DNA from: Streptomyces cavernicola
GTDB taxonomy: Bacteria > Actinomycetota > Actinomycetes > Streptomycetales > Streptomycetaceae
Length of the DNA: 64,000 nt
Assembly: GCF_029968035.1 (NCBI RefSeq)
Contig: NZ_JASCIQ010000043.1
Span: 1-64,000, forward strand
Direction: 5' to 3'
Shown here piece by piece: positions 1 through 8,348 of this stretch. The notes under the pieces are model-generated. The model searched no databases, was not told the origin of the DNA, and worked only from the letters and a program-made list of their open reading frames with translations. Position 1 is the first letter of the stretch, and each line of letters opens with the position of its first letter. The position numbers and the translations under genes are program-made.

Positions 1-19
1 CCCCCCCCCCGGCCCCCCG

Positions 20-115
20 GGGAACTGCGCGACCAGCCACGACGGCGCAGCAGACGAACGACGACCGGGAACGGGGCGGAGCCCCGGAGGCGGGGGCCGG
101 GGTGCAGCCCCGGGT
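20..115. repeat. Dispersed intergenic repeat, copy 1
   Basis: The stretch begins GGGGAACTGCGCGACCAGCC and continues with a CGACGGCGCAGCAGACGAA-like tail and a G/C-rich end. Closely similar copies occur near 17206, 40598 and 60586. It lies ahead of the sensor kinase promoter region and codes for nothing convincing. Repeats of this type are frequent between streptomycete genes; function unknown. Confidence 0.7.
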
Positions 116-133
116 CTGTCCGCAGGGCTGTCA

Positions 134-168
134 TACCCAGGTAGCACTCCGCCCTGAAGACCCAGGTA
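134..168 (+). promoter_or_regulatory. Paired TACC-N2-GGTA palindromes before the kinase gene
   Basis: TACCCAGGTA (134-143) and GACCCAGGTA (159-168) are two near-palindromes 25 bp apart. The same arrangement recurs at 2181-2222 before the hydrolase gene. Sharing between the kinase gene and its downstream neighbour suggests binding sites of the response regulator encoded at 1487, implying autoregulation. A possible -10 (TACGCT, 195-200) lies only 10 bp before the ATG at 210, so the kinase transcript may be leaderless. The regulator assignment is inference. Confidence 0.5.
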
Positions 169-209
169 TGACGGCAGTTACACGCCCGCCTGCCTACGCT
201 GAAGCCCTC

Positions 210-1490
210 ATGGAAACGCCAGAAACACTGCGCGCCGGGCTGCGGGAGCTCGGGACCGCGCTCATCACGCCCGCCGCCTCCGGCCAGGCCCCCCTCTCCG
301 GGGCGAGCAAGGCCTGGGTGCGGTTCCTGCCGTACGCCGTCGTGCTCGCCTTCGTCGCCTCGCTGCTGCCCGTCACCGTCACCGTCCTCGTCCAGGACTA
401 TCGGATGGGCGGCGCCCTCGCCGGTGCGCTCGGCAGCGCGCAGACCGCCCCGCTGCTGCTCGCCGTCACGAGACCGCTGCCCGCCTGGTGGATCGTGGGG
501 GTCGCGGACGTGCTCGGCGCGCTCGCGCTGCTCGGCGCCGACGGCACCCCCGGCCGCAGCTGGCCGTGGACGCCCATGGTCGTCGTGGGGTACCTGCTCC
601 TGATGCTGCTGCTCGGCCTGCGCGAGTCCCGGCGCACCCTCGTCGCCGTCTGGCTGGCCACGGGCCTCGCCGGGCTGCTCTTCGAGCTGCTCTCCCAGGA
701 CCGCAGCGACGGCGTGCAGCTGCTGCTGTTCGTGCTCAGCGGCGTCGTCCTCGTCCTCACGTACGCGCTGCGCGCCCGCGGTGAGGCGCAGCAGCGGCTC
801 GTCGTGCAGGAGACCATCAGCGAGGCGGAGCGGGCGCAGCGCACCCTCCTTGAGGAACGGGCCCGTATCGCAAGGGAGTTGCACGACGTCGTCGCCCACC
901 ACATGTCGGTGATCACGGTCCAGGCGGACTCCGCGCCGTACCGCATCCAGGGCCTGCCGGCCGAGGCGCAGGAGGAGTTCGCGGCGATCGCGGGCAGCGC
1001 GCGGGAGTCGCTCACCGAGATGCGGCGGCTGCTCTCGGTGCTGCGCAGCGAGGACACCCGGGGCGAGCTCGCCCCGCAGCCCGGCCTCGACCGGCTGCAG
1101 CAGTTGGTCGAGGCGACCGTGCGGGCCGGTGTGCCCACCGAGTTGACGTTCTCCGCCGACCCGGCCGAGGTGCCGCAGGCCGTCCAGCTGTCCGCGTACC
1201 GGATCGTGCAGGAGGCCCTGGCCAACGTCGTGCGGCACTCACCGAGCAGTGCCCGTACGGACGTGGCCGTGCGCGTGGACCGCGGCGATCTCGTCGTCCT
1301 CGTCGACAACGGCCCGCCGCTCTCCCCGACGCCGCCCCTGGAGCACGGCGGTACGGGACACGGCCTGGTCGGCATGCGCGAGCGCGTACGGTTGGCCGGC
1401 GGCACGCTCGACGCAGGGCCGGTGGACGCCGGCGGATTCCACGTCGAGGCCAGGCTTCCCCTGCGTACGAAAGGACCGGACAGCCCGTGA
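210..1490 (+). CDS. Two-component sensor histidine kinase, NarL-type (HisKA_3)
   Basis: This 426-aa membrane kinase should autophosphorylate on His and pass phosphate to the regulator encoded next. Several hydrophobic segments fill roughly residues 35-190, followed by a short coiled linker. The HisKA_3 dimerisation box RIARELHDVVAHH has its phosphoacceptor at about His225. The HATPase domain shows an N box (EALANVVRHS), VDNGPP and a GHGLVGMRERV glycine box. I chose ATG 210 because homologous sequence starts there and a -10-like hexamer sits just upstream; longer in-frame starts would run into the palindromic sites. The stop overlaps the response regulator GTG by 4 bp, so the pair is translationally coupled. 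The sensed signal is unknown. Confidence 0.9.
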   Translation: METPETLRAGLRELGTALITPAASGQAPLSGASKAWVRFLPYAVVLAFVASLLPVTVTVLVQDYRMGGALAGALGSAQTAPLLLAVTRPLPAWWIVGVADVLGALALLGADGTPGRSWPWTPMVVVGYLLLMLLLGLRESRRTLVAVWLATGLAGLLFELLSQDRSDGVQLLLFVLSGVVLVLTYALRARGEAQQRLVVQETISEAERAQRTLLEERARIARELHDVVAHHMSVITVQADSAPYRIQGLPAEAQEEFAAIAGSARESLTEMRRLLSVLRSEDTRGELAPQPGLDRLQQLVEATVRAGVPTELTFSADPAEVPQAVQLSAYRIVQEALANVVRHSPSSARTDVAVRVDRGDLVVLVDNGPPLSPTPPLEHGGTGHGLVGMRERVRLAGGTLDAGPVDAGGFHVEARLPLRTKGPDSP

Positions 1491-2167
1491 CGATCCGTGT
1501 GCTCATCGTCGACGACCAGGCCATGGTGCGGGCCGGTTTCGCCGCGCTGCTCGCCGCGCAGAGCGACATCGACGTGGTGGGCGAGGCGCCCGACGGCCGG
1601 CAGGGCGTGGAGCTGAGCCGCTCCGCCCACCCCGATGTGGTCCTGATGGACGTGCGGATGCCGGAGATGGACGGCCTCGCCGCGGCCCGCGCCCTGCTCG
1701 ATCCCCCGCCGGGCGTCGTGCACCGGCCGAAGGTCCTGATGCTGACCACGTTCGACGTGGACGACTACGTGTACGAGGCGCTGCGCGCCGGCGCCTCCGG
1801 GTTCCTCCTGAAGGACGCGCCGCCCGCCGACCTGATCGCCGCGGTCCGCGTGGTCGCCGCCGGGGACGCGCTGCTCGCCCCGTCCGTGACGCGGCGCCTG
1901 ATCGCGGACTTCGCCCGGCAGAGACCGGTCCGCGCCAAGGACCCCGCGCTGCGCCTCAACGGGCTGACGCCGCGCGAGACCGAGGTGCTCGAACTGATCG
2001 CCCGCGGCCTGTCCAACCAGGAGATCGCCGGACGGCTCGTGCTCGCCGAGCAGACCGTGAAGACGCACATCGGCCGGGTCCTCGCCAAACTCGACCTGCG
2101 CGACCGCGCCCAGGCGGTGATCTTCGCGTACGAGTCGGGGCTCGTCGCGCCCGGCGAAGCGGGCTGA
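1487..2167 (+). CDS. Response regulator, NarL/LuxR family
   Basis: The 226-aa protein has an N-terminal receiver domain (residues 1-120) with the acidic pair near the start (IVDDQ), phosphoacceptor Asp55 in VVLMDVRMPEMDG, and the conserved Lys in FLLKDAPP. The C-terminal LuxR-type helix-turn-helix reads LTPRETEVLELIARGLSNQEIAGRL in sense, with the usual KTHIGRVLAKL recognition part. It starts with GTG inside the kinase stop codon. It is the obvious cognate partner of the kinase and the likely binder of the palindrome pairs at 134-168 and 2181-2222, although binding itself cannot be read from sequence. Confidence 0.92.
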   Translation: MTIRVLIVDDQAMVRAGFAALLAAQSDIDVVGEAPDGRQGVELSRSAHPDVVLMDVRMPEMDGLAAARALLDPPPGVVHRPKVLMLTTFDVDDYVYEALRAGASGFLLKDAPPADLIAAVRVVAAGDALLAPSVTRRLIADFARQRPVRAKDPALRLNGLTPRETEVLELIARGLSNQEIAGRLVLAEQTVKTHIGRVLAKLDLRDRAQAVIFAYESGLVAPGEAG

Positions 2168-2180
2168 GAACCACACCCCC

Positions 2181-2222
2181 TACCGGGGTAGCACCCCGCG
2201 AGCAGGCCCCAAGACCCGGGTA
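2181..2222 (+). promoter_or_regulatory. Paired TACC-N2-GGTA palindromes before the hydrolase gene
   Basis: TACCGGGGTA (2181-2190) and GACCCGGGTA (2213-2222) repeat the arrangement found at 134-168, with 32 bp instead of 25 bp between copies. Similarity extends to flanking bases: GTAGCAC follows the first palindrome and AGACCC precedes the second in both loci. The duplication in front of two separately transcribed units points to one shared regulator, most simply the adjacent response regulator. Confidence 0.5.
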
Positions 2223-2223
2223 T

Positions 2224-2247
2224 CACCGGGGAGTTGGCTCCCCGGTG
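2224..2247 (+). terminator. Hairpin after the response regulator gene
   Basis: CACCGGGGAG and CTCCCCGGTG form a perfect 10-bp stem with a TTGG loop. It lies 57 bp after the response regulator stop and directly after the second palindrome. It could terminate the two-component transcript or be part of the hydrolase 5' region; no T tract follows. Confidence 0.45.
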
Positions 2248-2331
2248 TGACGTGTCGGGCACGGCCGTCTTCCTACCTTCCCTCCCGTCATCGAGACGGA
2301 TGTACGGAACGTACGGGAAGGGGCGACGGCC

Positions 2332-3519
2332 ATGGCCGAGCGGCGGCAGGCGGAGCGGGCGGAGCGCACGAAGAAGCACTGGGGGCGGGGCCGTAGGACG
2401 CTGCTCGCGGCCGTGCTGACGGCGGCGGTCGTCGCGGGCAGCGCCGGCTGGGCCGTCGGCTCCGAACAGCAGGCCGTCACCGGCCCGCTTCCCGGCGCCG
2501 GCGCGTGGCGTGCCGACCGCGCCCCCGACCTGCACGGCCGCCCCCTGCCCGACCCGGCGACCGCGTCCCCGGCCCGGATCGCCGAGTTCTTCGCCGGCCT
2601 GAGCGAGCCGCAACGCCAGGCGCTCGCCGAGCGGCACGCCCTGGTCGTCGGCAACCTCGACGGCGCCCCGCCGGCCCTGCGGTACGCAGCCAACTCCCGT
2701 GCCCTGCGGCAGGAACGGGCCGGGCAGCTGGCCCGCGCCGCCGACCCGCGGCTGCCCGACCAGGACCGGGCGGCGGCCCGCGCCCGCGCCGAGCGGTACG
2801 CCGAACTGGCCGGGCCCGGCCGGCGGATCCTCGCCTTCGACCCGCGCGGCCGGGGCCAAGTCGCCGAGGTCTACGGGGACTTGACGGCCGCCGAGCACAT
2901 CGCGGTGATCGTGCCGGGCTCCGATATCGACCTGAACACCTTCGACCGTACGAAGGACCGGTACGGCACCCCGGCCGGCATGGCCCGATCCCTGTACGCG
3001 GCGACGGCCGGTCACCGCACGGCCGGTCACCGCACGGCCGTGATCGCCTGGGCCGGTTACACCACCCCGGTCGGGCTCGGCCCCGACGCCGCCACCGGCC
3101 GGCTCGCCGAGGCGGGCGCGCCCCGACTGGCCCGGCTCGCGCAGGGCCTGGTCGCGGCGGGCCGCCCGCGCCCTGCGCTGTTCTGCCACAGCTACGGCTC
3201 GGTGGTGTGCGGCCTCGCCGCCCCGGACGCCCCCGCGGCCGACCTGGTCGTGGCCGGCTCCCCCGGCATGCGCGTGGACCGGGCCGCCGAACTGCGCACC
3301 GGAGCGCGCGTCTGGGCCGCGAAGAACGCGGACGACTGGATCGACGACGTCCCGCACATCCGCCTCCTCGGCCTCGGCCACGGCGCCGACCCCGCCGACC
3401 CGGCCTTCGGCGCCCGCCCCGTACCCACCGCGCGGGCCCAGGGCCACACCGGCTACTTCGCGCCCGGCACGGACTCGCTCCGCGCCTTCGCCGAGATCGC
3501 CGTCGGCAGCGCCCACTGA
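2332..3519 (+). CDS. Alpha/beta hydrolase (DUF1023-type), exported or membrane-anchored
   Basis: The 395-aa protein has a basic N-terminus, then a single hydrophobic segment (about residues 20-45) that fits a signal peptide or anchor. The nucleophile elbow is FCHSYGSVVCGL, with Ser in H-S-Y-G-S, and an upstream strand reads IVPGSDIDLNTFD; this layout matches DUF1023-type actinobacterial hydrolases. The C-terminal GHTGYFAPG probably carries the catalytic His. ATG 2332 follows GAAGGGG with suitable spacing. The substrate is unknown. Its promoter region shares palindromes with the upstream two-component genes, so it is a likely regulon member, perhaps co-transcribed with the acyltransferase gene 50 bp downstream. 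Confidence 0.8.
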   Translation: MAERRQAERAERTKKHWGRGRRTLLAAVLTAAVVAGSAGWAVGSEQQAVTGPLPGAGAWRADRAPDLHGRPLPDPATASPARIAEFFAGLSEPQRQALAERHALVVGNLDGAPPALRYAANSRALRQERAGQLARAADPRLPDQDRAAARARAERYAELAGPGRRILAFDPRGRGQVAEVYGDLTAAEHIAVIVPGSDIDLNTFDRTKDRYGTPAGMARSLYAATAGHRTAGHRTAVIAWAGYTTPVGLGPDAATGRLAEAGAPRLARLAQGLVAAGRPRPALFCHSYGSVVCGLAAPDAPAADLVVAGSPGMRVDRAAELRTGARVWAAKNADDWIDDVPHIRLLGLGHGADPADPAFGARPVPTARAQGHTGYFAPGTDSLRAFAEIAVGSAH

Positions 3520-3568
3520 GACCTCCCGCTGCCGAACCCCTGCTGAGACCTCCCACCTAGGACTCGCC

Positions 3569-4873
3569 ATGTCGTTGCACTCCGAACTCGCCCCACCCGT
3601 CCAGCAGTTGAGCCGTGGCGGCCGCCGGTCCGCCGCTCCCCTGCGCTCCGCCCGTCGCGCCCTGGCTCGTACGGCCGCGACCGTCGAGGCCCGTACGCCC
3701 GCGCATCGCGACCGGGCCGTGGACGGGCTGCGGGCGCTCGCGCTGCTCGCCGTGCCGACCGGGCACTGGCTGCTCGGCGGGTTCACGCTCGACGCGGACG
3801 GCGCGCTGCACAACGCCAGCCCGCTGTCCGCGCTCGGCGGGCTCGCGCCGGTGAGCTGGTTCCTGCAACTGCTCGGGATCTTCTTCCTGGTCGGCGGGTA
3901 CGCCTCGGTCCTCTCCTACCGGCGGGCCCGGGAGCGCGGCGGGTCCACCGCCGCCTGGCTGCGCGGGCGGACAGCGCGGCTCGGGCGGCCGGTGCTCGGC
4001 GTGACGGCCGTGTGGGCGCTGCTGATCCCGCTGCTCTCCGCGCTCGGCGTGCCCGGCGACTCGCTGCGCACCGGCTCGACGCTGGTGATCCAACCCCTGT
4101 GGTTCGTGGGCGTCTACACGGTGATCACCGCTCTCACCCCGCTCTGCGTCCGCGCCGCCGAACGCCTCGGCGCCTGGTCGGCGGCCCCGCTCCTCGCGAC
4201 CGTCGCCGCCGTGGACTTCCTGCGCTACGGGCCGTACGCGGAGGCCGTGCCGTCCTGGCTGAGCGTCCTGAACATCCTGCCGGGGTGGCTGTTCGCGTAC
4301 CAACTGGGCGTCTCCTTGGCCGAGAAGAGGCTCGGCAGGCGCGGCGCGTGGCTGCTGCTGCTCGGCGGCACGGCGCTCTTCGCGGTGCTGCTCCTGGCCT
4401 TCCACTACCCGGCGTCGATGGTGGGAGTGCCCGGCGAGGCGCGCACCAACTCGCATCCGCCGTCGCTGCTCGTCCTCGCGCTCGCGGCCGCGCAGAGCGG
4501 TGCTGCGATCCTGCTGCGGGACCGGATCGGCGCGCTGCTTCGCAGGCCCGCGCTGTGGGCGCCGGTCGTGGTGATCAACCTGTCGGCGATGACGATCCTG
4601 TGCTGGCACCAGACGGCGATGTTCGCCGCGGCGGCCACGGGCGCGCGCTTCGGGGAGCTCGCGGGCCTGACGACTTCGCCCGACTCGTTCGCGTGGGTCG
4701 CGGCGCGGGCGGCCTGGCTGCCGCTGTTCGCGCTGCTGCTCGTGGCGCTCGGGCGGTACGCGCGCCGCTTCGAGGAGCCCTGGGGCGCGGGCACGCGGGC
4801 CGCCCGAATCCGGCGGGCGGCCGCGGGGGTGCTCGCGGCGGGGTTCGCGGCGTTCGCGCTGGGCCTGGCGTGA
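3569..4873 (+). CDS. Acyltransferase 3 family membrane protein
   Basis: The 434-aa polytopic protein begins after a cytoplasmic stretch with RDRAVDGLRALALLAV and GHW, the first-helix signature of acyltransferase 3 enzymes (OafA/OpgC type), followed by about ten hydrophobic helices. Such enzymes O-acylate sugars or other extracytoplasmic acceptors; acceptor and acyl group cannot be told here. It lies 50 bp after the hydrolase gene in the same direction, so co-transcription is plausible. A large inverted repeat separates it from the convergent aldo-keto reductase gene. Confidence 0.8.
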   Translation: MSLHSELAPPVQQLSRGGRRSAAPLRSARRALARTAATVEARTPAHRDRAVDGLRALALLAVPTGHWLLGGFTLDADGALHNASPLSALGGLAPVSWFLQLLGIFFLVGGYASVLSYRRARERGGSTAAWLRGRTARLGRPVLGVTAVWALLIPLLSALGVPGDSLRTGSTLVIQPLWFVGVYTVITALTPLCVRAAERLGAWSAAPLLATVAAVDFLRYGPYAEAVPSWLSVLNILPGWLFAYQLGVSLAEKRLGRRGAWLLLLGGTALFAVLLLAFHYPASMVGVPGEARTNSHPPSLLVLALAAAQSGAAILLRDRIGALLRRPALWAPVVVINLSAMTILCWHQTAMFAAAATGARFGELAGLTTSPDSFAWVAARAAWLPLFALLLVALGRYARRFEEPWGAGTRAARIRRAAAGVLAAGFAAFALGLA

Positions 4874-4875
4874 GG

Positions 4876-4965
4876 GGCGGCCGCCGGCCGGGGGACCCCG
4901 TAAAAGTGATGTCACAGTGAGACATAAATTTTCCGAGGGTACCCAGCCCCCGGCCGGCGGCCGCC
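4876..4965. terminator. 19-bp inverted repeat with AT-rich loop between convergent genes
   Basis: GGCGGCCGCCGGCCGGGGG (4876-4894) and its exact reverse complement (4947-4965) flank 52 bases that include an unusually AT-rich run. Position between two convergent stops suggests a bidirectional terminator. The long arms and AT-rich centre are also compatible with a small decayed element. Confidence 0.5.
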
Positions 4966-4974
4966 GCGTCTCGG

Positions 4975-6018
4975 CTACTCGCGGCCCGCCGAGGTGAAGC
5001 TCATGTTGGCGTAGCGGCCGCCGGCGACCTGCGCGGCGATCGGCTCCAGGAGCTCCAACTCGCTCTCGGTCAGGACCAGTCGGGTCGCGGCCGCGTTCTC
5101 CTCGACGCGGCTGCGCCTGCGGGTGCCCGGGATCGGGATCACGGGCAGGCCGTGCACATCGGCCCGCTGCTGCGCCCAGGCGAGGGCGATCTGCCCGAGG
5201 CTCGCGCCACGGGACTCGGCGAGCTTCCGCACGGGCGCGAGGAGCGCGGCGTTCACGGTCGCGTTGTCGCCGCTGAAGCGGGGCATCGTACGGCGGAAGT
5301 CGTCCGCGCCGAGCTCGGCGCTCGCGTCCGTGAACGCTCCGGTGAGGAAGCCGCGGCCGAGCGGCGAGTACGGCACGAACGCGGTGCCGAGACGGGCCGC
5401 GGCCGGGACCACACCGGCCTCCACGTCCCGGCTGAACAGGGACCACTCCGACTGGACGGCGGCGATCGGGTGCACCGCGTGCGCGGCCTCCAGCTCGGGC
5501 CCGGTGACCTCGCTGAGGCCCAGCTGCTTCACCTTGCCCTCGGCGACGAGCTCGGCCATGGCGCCGACGGTCTCCTCGATGGGCACGTTCACGTCGCGCC
5601 GGTGCATGTAGTAGAGGTCGATGACGTCGACGCCGAGGCGCTGCAGGCTGCCCTCGACGCAACTGCGGATGTACGCGGGGTCGTTGTTGATGCCGCGCTT
5701 CAACGGGTCGTCCTTGTCGAGGACGATGCCGAACTTGGTGGCGAGGACGATCTCGTCGCGGTGGGCGTTCACGAACGGCGCGATGAACTTCTCGTTCTCG
5801 CCGTGGCCGTACATGTCCGCGGTGTCGAACAGGGTGACGCCGAGCTCAAGGGCCCGCTCCAGGGTGGCCCGCGCCTCGTCGGGGTCGGTGGTCTCGCCGT
5901 ACGCGAAGCTCATGCCCATGCAGCCGAGGCCCTGGACGCCGACCTCGGGGCCGCCCGCACCGAGGCGGGTGGTCGCGATCTTCTCGGTGCTGCTGTACGT
6001 GCCGTTCTCCGTGCTCAT
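4975..6018 (-). CDS. Aldo/keto reductase (AKR13-like)
   Basis: The 347-aa TIM-barrel NADPH oxidoreductase shows QGLGCMGMSFAYG near the N-terminus, DTADMYG with the catalytic Asp and Tyr, LATKFG with the catalytic Lys, and DLYYMHRRD. The cofactor end reads IPGTRRRSRVEENAAA. ATG 6018 overlaps the MerR stop (ATGA), so the two genes are one transcript. The physiological substrate is unknown; MerR-linked reductases of this type usually respond to electrophiles or aldehydes. Confidence 0.9.
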   Translation of the reverse strand: MSTENGTYSSTEKIATTRLGAGGPEVGVQGLGCMGMSFAYGETTDPDEARATLERALELGVTLFDTADMYGHGENEKFIAPFVNAHRDEIVLATKFGIVLDKDDPLKRGINNDPAYIRSCVEGSLQRLGVDVIDLYYMHRRDVNVPIEETVGAMAELVAEGKVKQLGLSEVTGPELEAAHAVHPIAAVQSEWSLFSRDVEAGVVPAAARLGTAFVPYSPLGRGFLTGAFTDASAELGADDFRRTMPRFSGDNATVNAALLAPVRKLAESRGASLGQIALAWAQQRADVHGLPVIPIPGTRRRSRVEENAAATRLVLTESELELLEPIAAQVAGGRYANMSFTSAGRE

Positions 6019-6494
6019 CAGGCCCAGGCCCTCTCCGACGCCCGCCGGGCGTCCGCGTAAAAGTCGATCTTGTAGTCGAGTACCGCCAAGGTGCCCTGGA
6101 GTTCGGCGATCCGCCCGAGGACGTCGCGCCGCGTCTGCTCCAGGAGCGCCTGCCGCTCCTCGAAGGTGTGCTCGCCCTGCCGCACCAGCTCGGCGTAGCG
6201 GACCATGTCCGCGACCGGCATGCCGGTGAGGCGCAGCTTGCCGACGAGCGAGAGCCAGTCCAAGTCCCGGTTGGTGAACCGGCGTTGACCCGTGTGCGAG
6301 CGGTCCACGTGCGGCATCAGGCCGATCCGCTCGTACCAGCGCAGGGTGTGCGCGCTGAGCCCGGTGTGGGCGGCCACCTCGCTGATCGTGTACCGGTCCC
6401 GGCCGTCGGGCCGCGGGTGCTCGGGGTCGGCCCCGGCACACCGCTCCACCGTCTCCAGCGGTTCCTGCTCGGGGGTCACGGGAGTGCTCTCCAT
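6018..6494 (-). CDS. MerR family transcriptional regulator
   Basis: The N-terminal winged helix reads YTISEVAAHTGLSAHTLRWYERIGL followed by the RRFTNRDLDWLSLV wing, and then a coiled-coil dimerisation helix. No C-terminal cysteine cluster is seen, so metal sensing is unlikely. GGAGG (complement of 6505-6509) is only 1 base before an ATG at 6503 but 10 bases before the ATG at 6494, so I prefer 6494 (158 aa). The gene is translationally coupled to the aldo/keto reductase it probably controls. Confidence 0.88.
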   Translation of the reverse strand: MESTPVTPEQEPLETVERCAGADPEHPRPDGRDRYTISEVAAHTGLSAHTLRWYERIGLMPHVDRSHTGQRRFTNRDLDWLSLVGKLRLTGMPVADMVRYAELVRQGEHTFEERQALLEQTRRDVLGRIAELQGTLAVLDYKIDFYADARRASERAWA

Positions 6495-6519
6495 CACCGT
6501 CATGCCTCCACGCTATGAC

Positions 6520-6537
6520 CCTGAAGTGCACTCCAAG
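6520..6537 (-). promoter_or_regulatory. MerR-type operator/promoter dyad
   Basis: CTTGGAGTGCACTTCAGG (read on the minus strand) is an imperfect dyad centred on GTGCAC, just upstream of the merR-type gene. TTGCTT precedes it and TCATAG follows, so the dyad lies between -35-like and -10-like elements as in MerR-controlled promoters. Autoregulation of the regulator-reductase pair is inferred. Confidence 0.55.
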
Positions 6538-6587
6538 CAAGCGAAATCGGGAGGAGATCACCCGGTGTTCTCACTACGCTCCCGGCC

Positions 6588-7070
6588 ATGAGTCCCGTAC
6601 GCCGCGCCACGCCCGAGGACGCCGAGGAGCTCATCCGGCTCCGCAAGATCATGCTGGACTCGCTGCGCCCCAGCGACGACATCGGGTGGCAGGCCGGCAC
6701 GGCCCGCCACCTGCGCACCGAACTCGCCCGCCCCGACGGCGACTTGATGGCGACGGTCGTCGACGACCCGACGGCCCCCGGCCGCCTCGCCGCCTGCGCG
6801 ACCGGCAAGATCGAGCACCGCCTGGGCTCCCCGGACAACCCCGACGGCGCGATCGGGTACGTCTTCAACGTCTGCACCGACCCGACCCGACGCCGCCGCG
6901 GCCACTCCCGCGCCTGCATGCGGGCCCTCCTCGACTGGTACGCCGAACGCGGCATCCGCAAGGTCGACCTGACCGCGTCGCCGGAGGCGGAGTCCCTCTA
7001 TACCTCGCTCGGCTTCCACCACATGCGGGAACCGGCGATGCGGCTGCTGCTGCCGGGGGACGGGGCATGA
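6588..7070 (+). CDS. GNAT family N-acetyltransferase
   Basis: The 160-aa protein has the GNAT order of elements: RRATPEDAEELIRLR at the N-terminus, the beta-4 strand GYVFNVCTDPTRRRRGHSRACM containing the acetyl-CoA loop (R/Q-x-x-G-x-S/A in relaxed form), and a C-terminal SLYTSLGFHHM. The acceptor is unknown. The ATG overlaps the MerR operator region on the other side, so it is divergent from the MerR unit, and its stop overlaps the next gene by 4 bp. Confidence 0.85.
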   Translation: MSPVRRATPEDAEELIRLRKIMLDSLRPSDDIGWQAGTARHLRTELARPDGDLMATVVDDPTAPGRLAACATGKIEHRLGSPDNPDGAIGYVFNVCTDPTRRRRGHSRACMRALLDWYAERGIRKVDLTASPEAESLYTSLGFHHMREPAMRLLLPGDGA

Positions 7071-7423
7071 GCGGGCTCGTCCTCCCGGAAGGCTCCTGGT
7101 GGGACTGGGAGGTACTCGCCTGGGACACGGACTCCCTGCGCCTCGCCGCAGACCACGACCTCACGTACCACCACGGCCTGGAACTGACCTTCCATGGCCC
7201 CCTCCTGGTGCACTGCCCGACGTCCTTCCAGGACCCGGTCTTCCGCCCTCCGGCCCCGGCCGAACTGGCAGCAGTGACCGATCAGTTGGGCGAGCGGCCG
7301 GGCGTGCTGATCCCCTTCACGGCGGAGGCGGGCGGCCGCGCGAGGGTGGACTGCCTGATCGCGGCGGAACGGGTGGAGGTCATACGCGAGCTGGTCCTCA
7401 AATGGAGCCCGTCCGGCGATTGA
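7067..7423 (+). CDS. Hypothetical protein coupled to the GNAT gene
   Basis: This 118-aa protein begins at ATG 7067 inside the GNAT stop (ATGA) and is probably cotranslated with it. No family was recognised. It is rich in Trp near the N-terminus (GSWWDWEVLAWDTD) and has no signal peptide or membrane segment. The end of the frame, SPSGD then stop, lies in a CCGTCCGGCGATTGAGGAC-like sequence, a common streptomycete intergenic repeat, so the terminal residues may be repeat-derived. Confidence 0.65.
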   Translation: MSGLVLPEGSWWDWEVLAWDTDSLRLAADHDLTYHHGLELTFHGPLLVHCPTSFQDPVFRPPAPAELAAVTDQLGERPGVLIPFTAEAGGRARVDCLIAAERVEVIRELVLKWSPSGD

Positions 7424-7508
7424 GGACGAGGCCGCCAGGCCGATGGGCGGGGCCCGAGTCAACGGTGCGGATCGGGCCGCCCGAACCCCACCCCGTAACC
7501 TCATACGC

Positions 7509-8348
7509 ATGCATGCCCTCGCCCAAATCGAGAACTGGCCCGTCCCCACCGCGGCAGCGGCCCTCGTCCGCGCGGACGGCACCGTCGTCGGCTCGCACGG
7601 CCCCTCCGCGCACCGCTTCCCGCTCGCCTCGGTGACGAAGCCCCTCGCGGCGTACGCGGCGCTCGTCGCGTACGAGGAAGGGGCGATCGAGCTGGACGAG
7701 CCGGCCGGGCCCGAGGGCTCCACGGTGCGGCACCTGCTCGCGCACACCAGCGGCCTGGCCTTCGACGAGCACAAGGTGATGGCCCCCGCGGGCACCCGGC
7801 GGCTCTACTCCAACGCCGGCTTCGAGGTGCTCGGCGACCACATCGCGAAGGCCGCCGACATGCCGTTCGCCGAGTACGCCCGGCAGGCCGTGCTCGAACC
7901 GCTCGGCATGACCGCCACCACCCTCGAAGGCTCCCCGGCGAAGGACGGCGTGTCCACGGTGGACGACCTGGTGCGGTTCGCCGCCGAGGTGCAGGCGCCG
8001 CGGCTCCTCGACGCGCGTACGGTCGTCGAGGCGATGTCCGTCGTGCACCCGGCCCTGTCCGGGATCCTGCCCGGCTACGGCCACCAGAAGCCCAACGACT
8101 GGGGCCTCGGCTTCGAGATCCGCGACTCCAAGTCCCCGCACTGGACGGGCAGTTCGTCCTCGCCGCGCACGTTCGGGCACTTCGGCCAGTCGGGCACGTT
8201 CCTGTGGATCGACCCGGACGCCGGGTGGGCGGGTGGGAACAACACAGGGGCGGCGTGCGTGGCCCTCACCGACCGCGCCTTCGGCCAGTGGGCGATCGAC
8301 GCCTGGCCCCCGTTCACGGACGCGGTGCTCGCAGAACTCAGGAGCTAG
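7509..8348 (+). CDS. Serine hydrolase, beta-lactamase/PBP4-like
   Basis: The 279-aa protein carries the SxxK motif in PLASVTKPLAAYAAL, the YxN motif as LYSNAGFEVLG, and HLLAHTSGL typical of class C beta-lactamase-related hydrolases and esterases. No signal peptide is apparent, so it is probably cytoplasmic and more likely an esterase or peptidase than a true beta-lactamase. ATG 7509 has little Shine-Dalgarno sequence; a TAACCT hexamer about 12 bases upstream would allow a leaderless transcript. Its end overlaps the convergent pirin gene by 11 bp. Confidence 0.8.
   Translation: MHALAQIENWPVPTAAAALVRADGTVVGSHGPSAHRFPLASVTKPLAAYAALVAYEEGAIELDEPAGPEGSTVRHLLAHTSGLAFDEHKVMAPAGTRRLYSNAGFEVLGDHIAKAADMPFAEYARQAVLEPLGMTATTLEGSPAKDGVSTVDDLVRFAAEVQAPRLLDARTVVEAMSVVHPALSGILPGYGHQKPNDWGLGFEIRDSKSPHWTGSSSSPRTFGHFGQSGTFLWIDPDAGWAGGNNTGAACVALTDRAFGQWAIDAWPPFTDAVLAELRS

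Noticed and set aside
398..2176. Long minus-strand open frame across the two-component genes
   Set aside because: It is antisense to clear kinase and response regulator domains and has no family motif; GC-rich DNA leaves such frames open.
3557..5662. Minus-strand open frame of about 700 codons
   Set aside because: Arg/Pro/Gly-rich antisense shadow of the acyltransferase and reductase genes.
7413..7440. CCGTCCGGCGATTGAGGAC-like sequence as a specific regulatory site
   Set aside because: It is a familiar streptomycete intergenic repeat motif overlapping the end of a hypothetical gene; no local function can be argued.
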